A stretch of DNA of 56,847 bases from Chitinophagales bacterium (GTDB lineage: Bacteria; Bacteroidota; Bacteroidia; Chitinophagales; LD1): positions 1-56,847 of the forward strand of contig JANWXI010000005.1 of the NCBI GenBank assembly GCA_025057415.1, given 5' to 3'. Under the pieces are notes generated by a model. It saw only the letters and a list, made by a program, of their open reading frames with translations, had not been told where the DNA came from and made no database searches. Shown piece by piece: positions 42,294 through 50,650 of this stretch (the first letter of the stretch is position 1; every line of letters starts with the position of its first letter). The position numbers were made by a program, and so were the translations under genes.

Positions 42294-44984
42294 TTAATGA
42301 GTGATAATTATTTTTCTGCTCCAGCACCGGTTGTCATTCAGTATGGTAAGTATGTACAGCCCTGATGTTATTTGCCCGGTTTCTATCTGATGCAGATGTA
42401 CATCGGGGTTCAGCGTTTTGTGTGCGAGAATTTGTCCGTTAACGCTTGTAAGACAGGCGATGGTGTTGGGGAAGGGAACAGGTGTTGCGATTGTAATTTG
42501 ATGGTTGTGAACATAAGCGACTATATTTTGCATATCGCCTGTTTCTGAAATGCTTACGGTTTCATCTACCTGAAAGCAAAGAGATTTTGTGCAGTTAGCC
42601 GCATCGGTAATGGTAACACAATAATTGCCCTCAGCCAGGTTGGTGATAGTAGAGGTGTTTGCACCGTTATCCCATAAATATGTGTAGCCCGGAGTGCCGC
42701 CGGTAACGGTGAGCGCTATGATGCCGTTTCCTGTGCCCGGACTGGTGGGCGTTATGTTGGCGCTGATACTGATTGAGTCGGGTGATGTTAGGGTAACGCT
42801 TCCGGTAAACGTACAAGCGTTGTTATCGGTAATCGTGAAGGAGTAGTTGCCGGCGCTTAAATTTTCGTTGTCGGCACTGTTGTTGCCGTTGTTCCAAGCG
42901 TATGTGTAAGGGGCAACGCCACCGTTAACCGTAAGGGTGATTTCTCCGTTATCTGAGCCGAAACATGTGGGGTTGTTTTTACCGATGTTGACTGTAATAG
43001 GCGCAGGTTGCGTGATATCAAAAGAACCGCTGATGACACATCCTACGGCATCCGTCAAGGTTACGGAATATGTACCGGGGGATAAATTCGCGATGGAAGC
43101 TCCCAAAGCGCCATTGCTCCAATTGAAATTATATGGAGCAGTGCCGCCCGTAGGGGTAAGGGTGATAGACCCATTGGCTGTATTGTGGCAGGAAATATTG
43201 TTGACAGTTGCAGTATAATTCAGATTACCTGCCTGCGAAATGTTGAATGTGGCGGTTTGTGTGCAGTTGTTTTGGTCCGTAACAGTAAGGGTGTAGGTAC
43301 CTAAACCGAGATTACTGATGTTTTGAGTAAACGCTCCGTTGCTCCAGGCAAAATTGTAAGGAGCTGTGCCGCCGGTTACATAGATATTGATTGCACCTGT
43401 ATTACCTCCGCCCTGACAAGGAAGGTTTGTCACGTTTGAAGTGATGGAGATGGGAGATGGCTGCGTGATGCTGTACGTTTGTTTTACGGTACATCCGTTC
43501 GCATCGGTGGCAGTTACGCTGTAGCTCCCGGCTGTAAGGTTTGTGCGTGAACTTCCGGCAATACCACCGCCCCAGTTATAAGTGATGGCGCCTGTGCCTC
43601 CGCTTGCGCTGAGGGAGATAGCACCGTTATTTCCGCCGTGGCAAGTTACATTAGTAATAGAAGGCGTGATGTTGATGGGCGCGGGTTGATTGATTTGTGC
43701 AACACCGCTTGCGGTGCAACCGGAAGCATCTGTAACTGTTACATTGTACGAGCCGGAACTCAGGTTAGTGCGCGTAGCAGAGGTGATACCTCCGCCCCAG
43801 TTGTACGTGTAGGGTCCTGTGCCTCCGGAGGGCACCACCGTGGCTACCCCATTGGATTGACCGGTACAGGACACATTGGTAATATTAAATGAAAGCTGAA
43901 GGGCAGCGGGCGCGGTAGTGCCTGGTGTGAATGAAACGCCACGGAAGCGCGTATTGGCACCTGCTACAGCCACGTTTGTCAGATTTCCCGTAATATTTTG
44001 ATTGTAACCCGATACATCCTGCAGGCGAAAGATAGCACTATCGGTTGTAACGTACAGGGTTGCCCCACTGCAGCCGGCAAATCCGGTAATGCCTCTTACA
44101 CCGCGGTTGTTGGTAATGTTTCCGTTAGAAACCCAGGCGCCATTGACAAGGGAAAATTTGTAAATGCCTCCGTCAGGCGCAACCGTGCGGTCATCGCATA
44201 AATACAGCACATCAGAGCCGGGGATGGCCGGGTTCATATCCAGAAACAAGAATGCATAAGATGATTGTGTGGAGCTATTGGGTAAGCCGTTTAATACACT
44301 GGTGGTATTGCCTGTATTGGTAGGTGTACCGCTGCCAACAGATGCTACCGTGTAATATCCTCCGGACGATGATGTGATGTAAAGTTGATTATCAAAAATG
44401 TTTACGCAGCGGGTGTTGGTAGGAGCACTGCTCACCTGCACAGGGTTGGACGATACAGAGCCAAAGGGTATATACCACGTACCGCCGCTGTTGTTTGAGC
44501 CGGCTCCACTCGTCCAAATTCCGGTGCCATCCACGCTGGCAGCTCCTCGTATATTATTTTTTTTGTATGCAACATTGGGGGCAATACCTGTAGTGGTATT
44601 GGGAATACCGTTTACACCTACTACGGCTATTACCTTAATAAGGGTTGTATCGGATGAAACACTTGAAGTACCCGGTGCAGTGCCATAACCTGCCAGCAAC
44701 AACAATTGTCCGTTAGCTGAACGTGTAAGGGCACCCTCAGAGGTAGCAGTACCGCTCATCGTAAGAGGAAGTTGATTACCTACGGCACTGACAGGTAAGG
44801 CAATGCTTTGCACGAGAGTACCTGCTGGAGTGTATTCATCTAAAAACACGGGTTGTGCAGCATTGGTGAGCGCTGCGCTTCCATCACCTACCCGAACAAC
44901 AACAATGTTGCCGGGAGTGAAATTTGCTGAAAATGCAATTGTGTGAATAAATAGAAGGTACAAAGAAATTTTCAGGAATCGCAT
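42294..44984 (-). CDS. SprB-repeat surface protein with T9SS sorting domain
   Basis: 896-residue secreted protein. It has a signal peptide (about residues 1-19), a 340-residue Gly/Ser/Asn-rich domain that looks like a beta-propeller (FTPGNIVVVRVGDGSAALTNAA at the start), and six SprB-type repeats between residues about 365 and 810. Five have the Cys pair (for example NVTCHGGNNGAISL...DANGC) and the last lacks the first Cys. A short linker leads to a T9SS C-terminal sorting domain ending in SGLYILTILNDNRCWSRKIIITH. SprB repeats are known from gliding adhesins of Flavobacterium. It is the first gene of a four-gene operon. Confidence 0.88.
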   Translation of the reverse strand: MRFLKISLYLLFIHTIAFSANFTPGNIVVVRVGDGSAALTNAAQPVFLDEYTPAGTLVQSIALPVSAVGNQLPLTMSGTATSEGALTRSANGQLLLLAGYGTAPGTSSVSSDTTLIKVIAVVGVNGIPNTTTGIAPNVAYKKNNIRGAASVDGTGIWTSGAGSNNSGGTWYIPFGSVSSNPVQVSSAPTNTRCVNIFDNQLYITSSSGGYYTVASVGSGTPTNTGNTTSVLNGLPNSSTQSSYAFLFLDMNPAIPGSDVLYLCDDRTVAPDGGIYKFSLVNGAWVSNGNITNNRGVRGITGFAGCSGATLYVTTDSAIFRLQDVSGYNQNITGNLTNVAVAGANTRFRGVSFTPGTTAPAALQLSFNITNVSCTGQSNGVATVVPSGGTGPYTYNWGGGITSATRTNLSSGSYNVTVTDASGCTASGVAQINQPAPINITPSITNVTCHGGNNGAISLSASGGTGAITYNWGGGIAGSSRTNLTAGSYSVTATDANGCTVKQTYSITQPSPISITSNVTNLPCQGGGNTGAINIYVTGGTAPYNFAWSNGAFTQNISNLGLGTYTLTVTDQNNCTQTATFNISQAGNLNYTATVNNISCHNTANGSITLTPTGGTAPYNFNWSNGALGASIANLSPGTYSVTLTDAVGCVISGSFDITQPAPITVNIGKNNPTCFGSDNGEITLTVNGGVAPYTYAWNNGNNSADNENLSAGNYSFTITDNNACTFTGSVTLTSPDSISISANITPTSPGTGNGIIALTVTGGTPGYTYLWDNGANTSTITNLAEGNYCVTITDAANCTKSLCFQVDETVSISETGDMQNIVAYVHNHQITIATPVPFPNTIACLTSVNGQILAHKTLNPDVHLHQIETGQITSGLYILTILNDNRCWSRKIIITH

Positions 44985-45373
44985 TGCTTAAATTTTAATG
45001 CGCGATGCTATGACCTTACTGTCACCAAAAAGAAAAATGAAATTAAACTTTGTGTTAACAGAGGGTTTTTGAAAATACCGGTGCGGCCGCATGAACACCG
45101 CACCGGCCTCAATTCCCCTAAATGACGATTAAAAAGAACGATAATTTATTAAATGTGTAGTTGAAGTACATGTATTGTTTTTATATCAATTTGGCTATGA
45201 TGAACATGTGCAAATCTTAATATCTTACTTTACGTGAGCTATAACCCAACTTTAAATTTCATGCAAGGAATCGCGCAATTCACATTCTGTTGCCATAGAA
45301 AATGAATAATGATTTAATAACAGTTATATAATAACGCATGCCCACTTTCGCGGCTGAAAAAAATACAACTACA
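44985..45373. other. Divergent intergenic region of the two T9SS surface genes
   Basis: About 390 bases, AT-rich. Its one clear structure is CCGGTGCGG-N11-CCGCACCGG (45078-45106), a perfect 9-bp inverted repeat with no T-run. No strong TAnnTTTG promoter box was found for either gene. The first 36 bases of the track ORF (45338-45373) are included here because the likely start is 45374. Confidence 0.6.
45078..45106. repeat. Perfect 9-bp GC-rich inverted repeat
   Basis: CCGGTGCGG (45078-45086) and CCGCACCGG (45098-45106) are exact inverted copies with an 11-base spacer, alone in AT-rich DNA. Both neighbouring genes point away from it, so it is not a terminator of either. Confidence 0.7.
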
Positions 45374-48300
45374 ATGAACCGTACATTATTCTTGCTGCTT
45401 TTGTTACACTCATCTGTATATGCACAAACCAATTATTTCTGGAACGGAGGCAATCCATCAGCCAACCCTGCAAACGGAGGCAGCGGACTTTGGACTGCCA
45501 CCAACGCATGGCGACAACCCACCAGCAATGGTTCACAAGCAACCTGGTCAAATGGAAACAATGCCATACTGGAAGGTGTGGCAGGTGTAGTGAGTATCAA
45601 TACTGGTTCTACTGTTACCTGCTCCGCTATAACCGTTAAAACAACCAATTATACGATTACCTCTAACGGTAATACAGCAACAACGCTCAATGGCAACGTT
45701 ACGCTAGACCCGAACGTAGAATTACGACTTAACGATGCAACTACCACAGACAATCGCACACTTTATATAAACTCTGTGAACGGAGGAGCAAACTCCTCAT
45801 TGCGCATACAAGGTTCACAAACGGGCAGTAACGCCTCGCGGGTTGATTTGAATGCTCCGGGTGCATCTATAAACGTACCTGTGATTTTGAACGGTAACTT
45901 TACGAGTGGTACTCCTTTGATAGGTATTGTTGGCCGTCAGCCAAGTACTGCCGTGAATGCTACCATCACAAACAATTCCGGAATTCGCACGATGCTCGGT
46001 TCAACCAGTGGTAACAGTTTAGCTATCAACGGAGCTGTGCAGGGCACAGCGGGCGTTCAATTTTCAGCCGGCTCCAGCGGAGGCGCCGGTACAGTAATTC
46101 TCAACGCACCATCTACATACGGTGGCAACACACTGTTCAATATGTCCACTAATGGAACTGTACGGTTGGGAGTAAACAACGCATTACCAACCGGTACAGC
46201 AGTTACCTTCGGAGCCACTTCCGGAAATGGTGGCATTTTGGACCTGAACGCATTTAACCAAACCATCGCCTCGCTGAGCAGCAATGCCGGCGCAGTAGGC
46301 AGAGTGATAAACAATGCTACGGGTACAAGTACACTAACTATCAACGGCAGTGCAAACACTACTTTTTCCTTACCGATAGAGGATGGTACCGGAAGTGGTC
46401 GCATACTCAAATTAGTTAAGTCAGGCACCGGTGAGCTTACGCTTGCCGGAACGAACACCTTCACAGGTGGATTGGAGATTAACAACGGCAAAATCATACT
46501 CGGAAACGCAAACATCATTGCCAACACCTGTTCTCTCCGTTTAAACGGCGGTACATTCCGTACGGGAGCAACCACAGGTTTTAACGAAACAATGGATATG
46601 TTGCACCTAACCGATAACTCCACCATTGAGCTGGGTACAGGCAATCACACTCTTACGTTTGCCAACAGTAGCTCTGCCACCTGGACATCCGGTAAAACCC
46701 TCACTATCAAGAATTGGGCGGGGGCTCCCCTTACCTCTGGCTTACAAGGCAAAATAGTGGTAGGCCCAAGCGGACTTACGGCTGCTCAGTTAGCGCAAAT
46801 AACATTTGATGGATTTGGCCCGGGTGCAGCCATAATAGCCGGAGGTGAAGTGGTTCCAGTTGCTGCTACGCTCATCATTGACCCGACAAACATTGCGCCG
46901 GGTAACTTTGGAAGTATCAATGCAGGTTTATGCTCTACTGAAAAATCGTTTGATGTTTCCGGTAGCGGTTTGCCATCCGATGTTGTTATTACTCCACCTG
47001 CCGGATTTCAGATTTCTACTACTTCTGGTTCCGGCTTTACCACATCTCCCATAACACTGACAGTAACCGGTGGCATCTTACCCCTTACAACTATCTACGT
47101 AAAATTCTGCCCCACCGCTGCTATTTCTTACTCCGGTAACATTACCGTTACCAGCGGTGTTACACAAAATGTATCTGTGAGTGGTACAGGAGTGATTTCT
47201 ACGTACTACAGCCAGGGCAGCGGCACTGCCGAAACGGATGCGATTTGGTCTTACCTGCCCTCCGGCACACCTCAAACTATTGCTTCGCTGGGCGGTTTCA
47301 GTAATTTGCGAAATGTGCATATACAAACCGGACATCACGTAGTGATTAAAAACTCACTCGCTCTCACCGCCAAAGATTTGGTCATAGAAGCCGCTGCATC
47401 GCTTAAGGGCGCCCCCAATACGCCTGGAGCTTCCATCGCAACACCTTATTATATTAATGTACATGGCAACATCCAGGTGGACGGTGAACTCGGAAACGCC
47501 GGTGGCAACGACAGTTTGGGCTTGAATTATGAGGGACCTTCCGGAAATATCACCGGAACGGGTACCGTCAATTTAGCCCGCATCCGCAAGTCCTCTAATG
47601 TTCCTACCGCTGTGTCAACCTTATCAACCAATATAAATATAAACCTGTATTGGTCCGGCACCGCTCTATACAATAATCAGTCCGGTTCCACATTTAATTT
47701 TACGCAAAACGCCGGCACAATAAATTTTGTAAACAGTGGTGATTTTACCGTAGATGGCACAAATGGTCTAGGCAGCGGAAACCGTAACGGCACATTCACT
47801 TTCAATGGAACAGTGGTTGGTGCTGACACGATTTATGCTTATACCGACAATACATCAGGCACCACGGGCATTACAATCGGTCCTAACGGTGTTGTAAACG
47901 TAAAGCGGGTGATACATGGTCGCGTAGGTGTTACGGGCACATTTAATTTCAACGTGAGTGCCGGAGGCATATTGAATATATTTGACTTTATTGAGTTGCA
48001 AACCGGTACTTTCTCACCTGCAGGGAATGTAATACTCAAATCTACGGCTCAGAACCACTGTGCTTACATCAACAACTTCAGCACGGGTTTCACAGGTGTC
48101 TATAACGGTAATGTAAGGGCAGAGCGATATGTACCTGTAGCCGGAAGCAATCAACACTACACTTCTGTACCTGTAAGTGGTGTTACCTTTGCTGATTTGG
48201 CAGCTTCAGGACCCGATGAGCAGTTCATCATACCCACCTTAGATTGTGATGAAACGAAAAGCCATGTCAGTTCACCGTATGGAACTCATTTTGAGTATGT

Positions 48301-49948
48301 GGACGGGCATCAACCTCCAGGGCAATGCATGATAGGCAACTGGAAGATACAGAGCGCCGGACCATTGGTAACCGGAAGGGGATACTCCATGTATCTGACA
48401 GGTAATGCCTCATTCAGTGTCACCGGACAACCTTTCACAGGCAACACAACCGTACCTACTTTCAACAGTGGTTATCCAACGGTCAATACAAAACAAGGTA
48501 CACCTATCCAGAGCGGTTGGAACTTAGTTGGTAATCCATATCCTTCTGCCATAGACCTGGTGATTGACAGAACGGCTTCCGGATTCAGCAATGAAGTTCA
48601 GGTGTGGCAAACGAGCGGTCCTTACAGCGGAAGCTGGCAATCTTACGTAATTAATGGCACACCGGGAACTGTGGTCATACCTCCGTTTCAGGCATTTTTT
48701 GTTCGACAAACGGTATCAGGCGCAGGTAACTATCCTTTCTATCAGTCAGAGCGAAGCAAAAACGCTAACGTAAATTTCTACGCGCTAAACCAACCCAACA
48801 CTTTGACGCTCGAACTGGAGACACAGAGCGGATTGAAAGACCTTACACGCCTTGTATTCACAGCAGATGCCACTGCGGGATATGACCCGAGGTACGATGC
48901 CACAAAAATGGCAGGAGCACCAGGCCGTCCAACTTTGTTCAGCTACTCTGCTGTTGACCATTGGCTTTCTATCAACACATTGCCTGAGTTAAGTCAGCAG
49001 GTTAGCGTGCCCATTGGACTCCGACCCGAGCAAAACACCACTATGACACTTTCGGTTGCCGGATTGAGCAGTTTTGATCCTACGGTGTATGTTTACTTGG
49101 AGGACAAACTAACGGGCGTTTACCACAATCTGCGCAACGGACCTTACCAATTCACCACATCTGTAACTGATAACTATTACCGGTTTGTGTTGCACCTCAC
49201 GCCGCCGGTACAAATTAACATTACGAATGCCGGTTGTCAGGAAAACAGCGGGAAAATCTCAATTACACAAAACGGTCCGGCGGTGTGGAGTTACACCCTC
49301 ACACAAAACGATGTATCAATCTCGTCCGGAACACTCAGTGAAACAAACAGCATTAACCTCAATGAGGTTGCTGCAGGTATTTACACGCTCACCCTAACCG
49401 ATGCTTTAGGATACAGCGTGGTGAAAAACATTGTTGTAAACGGACCCGAGCTACCAAATGCATCCTTTAAAACCTCTGCAACAAATGCCGAAACCGGCCA
49501 GTGGATTGAATTTACACCCGATATTATTTCAGTTAATCACAACTACATCTGGAATTTTGGTGATGGAACGTATGCCACTACTCCTGCAGCCGTTCACGCT
49601 TATGCATCACCGGGTATCTATCAGGCCTCTCTGAAAGTAAACACACCGGAAGGTTGTGAGCAAATTGCCTCTCAGATTATAAACGTCACCGAAAGTATAG
49701 CAACCCACCTGAACACAACCCAGCAAGATGATATTGCAGTTTGGATGCAAGACAAATCTTTACACATAAAACTATTGGCGGAGAACAACGCTAAGGTTAC
49801 GCTGCTCAACGCTTTGGGTCAGGTGTTGTTGCACACGGAAATCACAGGCAACGAAACCCGCTACGATCTCCGCAACTACGCAGGTGTTGTTTATGTGCGT
49901 ATAAATCATGCAACCGGCGCATTTACACGCACCGTTATTATACAGTAA
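45374..49948 (+). CDS. Large T9SS surface protein with autotransporter-type beta-strand repeats and PKD domain
   Basis: 1524 residues from the ATG at 45374, which puts the signal peptide MNRTLFLLLLLHSSVYAQ at the start (the track begins 12 residues earlier). Numbering by the track, residues 30-500 are beta-helical with autotransporter-associated beta-strand repeats (GELTLAGTNTFTGGLEINNGKI). About 515-625 is an Ig-like domain (FDVSGSGLPSDVVITPPAGFQIST), and 640-920 is a second beta-rich stretch. VRAERYVPVAGSNQHYTSVPVSG opens a further domain. A PKD domain (YIWNFGDGTYATTP...YASPGIYQASL) lies around 1420-1450. A T9SS sorting domain ends GVVYVRINHATGAFTRTVIIQ. It is an extracellular adhesin or matrix protein candidate. 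Confidence 0.85.
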   Translation: MNRTLFLLLLLHSSVYAQTNYFWNGGNPSANPANGGSGLWTATNAWRQPTSNGSQATWSNGNNAILEGVAGVVSINTGSTVTCSAITVKTTNYTITSNGNTATTLNGNVTLDPNVELRLNDATTTDNRTLYINSVNGGANSSLRIQGSQTGSNASRVDLNAPGASINVPVILNGNFTSGTPLIGIVGRQPSTAVNATITNNSGIRTMLGSTSGNSLAINGAVQGTAGVQFSAGSSGGAGTVILNAPSTYGGNTLFNMSTNGTVRLGVNNALPTGTAVTFGATSGNGGILDLNAFNQTIASLSSNAGAVGRVINNATGTSTLTINGSANTTFSLPIEDGTGSGRILKLVKSGTGELTLAGTNTFTGGLEINNGKIILGNANIIANTCSLRLNGGTFRTGATTGFNETMDMLHLTDNSTIELGTGNHTLTFANSSSATWTSGKTLTIKNWAGAPLTSGLQGKIVVGPSGLTAAQLAQITFDGFGPGAAIIAGGEVVPVAATLIIDPTNIAPGNFGSINAGLCSTEKSFDVSGSGLPSDVVITPPAGFQISTTSGSGFTTSPITLTVTGGILPLTTIYVKFCPTAAISYSGNITVTSGVTQNVSVSGTGVISTYYSQGSGTAETDAIWSYLPSGTPQTIASLGGFSNLRNVHIQTGHHVVIKNSLALTAKDLVIEAAASLKGAPNTPGASIATPYYINVHGNIQVDGELGNAGGNDSLGLNYEGPSGNITGTGTVNLARIRKSSNVPTAVSTLSTNININLYWSGTALYNNQSGSTFNFTQNAGTINFVNSGDFTVDGTNGLGSGNRNGTFTFNGTVVGADTIYAYTDNTSGTTGITIGPNGVVNVKRVIHGRVGVTGTFNFNVSAGGILNIFDFIELQTGTFSPAGNVILKSTAQNHCAYINNFSTGFTGVYNGNVRAERYVPVAGSNQHYTSVPVSGVTFADLAASGPDEQFIIPTLDCDETKSHVSSPYGTHFEYVDGHQPPGQCMIGNWKIQSAGPLVTGRGYSMYLTGNASFSVTGQPFTGNTTVPTFNSGYPTVNTKQGTPIQSGWNLVGNPYPSAIDLVIDRTASGFSNEVQVWQTSGPYSGSWQSYVINGTPGTVVIPPFQAFFVRQTVSGAGNYPFYQSERSKNANVNFYALNQPNTLTLELETQSGLKDLTRLVFTADATAGYDPRYDATKMAGAPGRPTLFSYSAVDHWLSINTLPELSQQVSVPIGLRPEQNTTMTLSVAGLSSFDPTVYVYLEDKLTGVYHNLRNGPYQFTTSVTDNYYRFVLHLTPPVQINITNAGCQENSGKISITQNGPAVWSYTLTQNDVSISSGTLSETNSINLNEVAAGIYTLTLTDALGYSVVKNIVVNGPELPNASFKTSATNAETGQWIEFTPDIISVNHNYIWNFGDGTYATTPAAVHAYASPGIYQASLKVNTPEGCEQIASQIINVTESIATHLNTTQQDDIAVWMQDKSLHIKLLAENNAKVTLLNALGQVLLHTEITGNETRYDLRNYAGVVYVRINHATGAFTRTVIIQ

Positions 49949-49963
49949 CGAAACCTACAATAT

Positions 49964-50071
49964 ATGGACATACTAATCTTGCTGGGATTGATCGTAGTTC
50001 TCTTATTTGTGCAGGGTTCGCTTAGTAAAGATCCCGATAAATTCGGCCCTTACCGCAAGTGGACCCGCTAA
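49964..50071 (+). CDS. 35-residue predicted single-helix membrane peptide
   Basis: Not in the ORF track. An ATG at 49964, 15 bases after the T9SS gene stop, opens 35 codons: a hydrophobic helix (MDILILLGLIVVLLFVQG) followed by a polar, basic tail (SLSKDPDKFGPYRKWTR) and TAA. The layout (one helix, then a positively charged tail that would stay in the cytoplasm) fits a small membrane protein. Function and family are not recognised; conservation would decide whether it is real. Confidence 0.5.
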   Translation: MDILILLGLIVVLLFVQGSLSKDPDKFGPYRKWTR

Positions 50072-50143
50072 TTTACTTCAAGGGTGTTGCCGAGAGCAAT
50101 CTTTGTACGAATTACTCGGATTGATAAACTAAAAAAATGTGCT

Positions 50144-50365
50144 ATGTTGACAATACCTACATCGCAGATTCAACGCTACATCTACACCATCAAAGAAAAT
50201 TTGTATGAAATGTTGCCTGATAACGCAAAAGCCCGACTCATGGAAATGGGCGGGCTTATGCGCGAAGACGAGTTAGACGCCTTTGAGAGAACTACCAGCA
50301 AAGAGTTTCTTACCATTTTACGAAATATTGAATCAAATAACAACGCGCAGCAATTTCTGTTGTAG
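50144..50365 (+). CDS. Small hypothetical protein (73 residues)
   Basis: The track begins at a GTG (50084), but the first 20 codons look unlike protein, and the ATG at 50144 (MLTIPTSQIQRYIYTIKENLYEML) is the better start. The product is charged and mostly helical (DNAKARLMEMGGLMREDELDAFERTTSKEFLTILRNIE), with no signal or membrane segment. I do not recognise it. It is 72 bases after the 35-residue ORF on the same strand. Confidence 0.5.
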   Translation: MLTIPTSQIQRYIYTIKENLYEMLPDNAKARLMEMGGLMREDELDAFERTTSKEFLTILRNIESNNNAQQFLL

Positions 50366-50374
50366 GATAATCAG

Positions 50375-50412
50375 GTCAATAAAACTCAAATCTATTTCGG
50401 GTTTTTATTGGC
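50375..50412 (+). terminator. Possible weak terminator after the 73-residue ORF
   Basis: GTCAATAAAA pairs with TTTTATTGGC (two wobble or weak pairs) around an 18-base loop, followed by TTTTGC, starting ten bases after the stop codon. Stem is AT-rich and the loop long, so confidence is low. The remaining bases to 50650 hold nothing recognisable. Confidence 0.3.
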
Positions 50413-50650
50413 TTTTGCACGATGCTCTACGATACCGGTATTCGGTTGTTAACGCAGGTAAACCGGTTTTACGCTACCTTTTAGTATTCATCAGCCAAGC
50501 CCGGTTTTTCAAAGTTAGGATTTACTAACAAACAGCATTAGCTGAATGCTTAGGGTAAAACAACAGAGTGTTTCACTACTTGCTTGGAAATAGTATAACG
50601 TACTTCATAGAAAAAGTTATAAGGCGTGAATCGCTGTTAGTATAGTGACA

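Noticed and set aside
42594-43900. Tandem repeated segments that might look like a CRISPR or satellite array
   Set aside because: They are the SprB-type protein repeats of the gene at 42294-44984. The reading frame is continuous, and units are about 85 codons with diverged DNA sequence.
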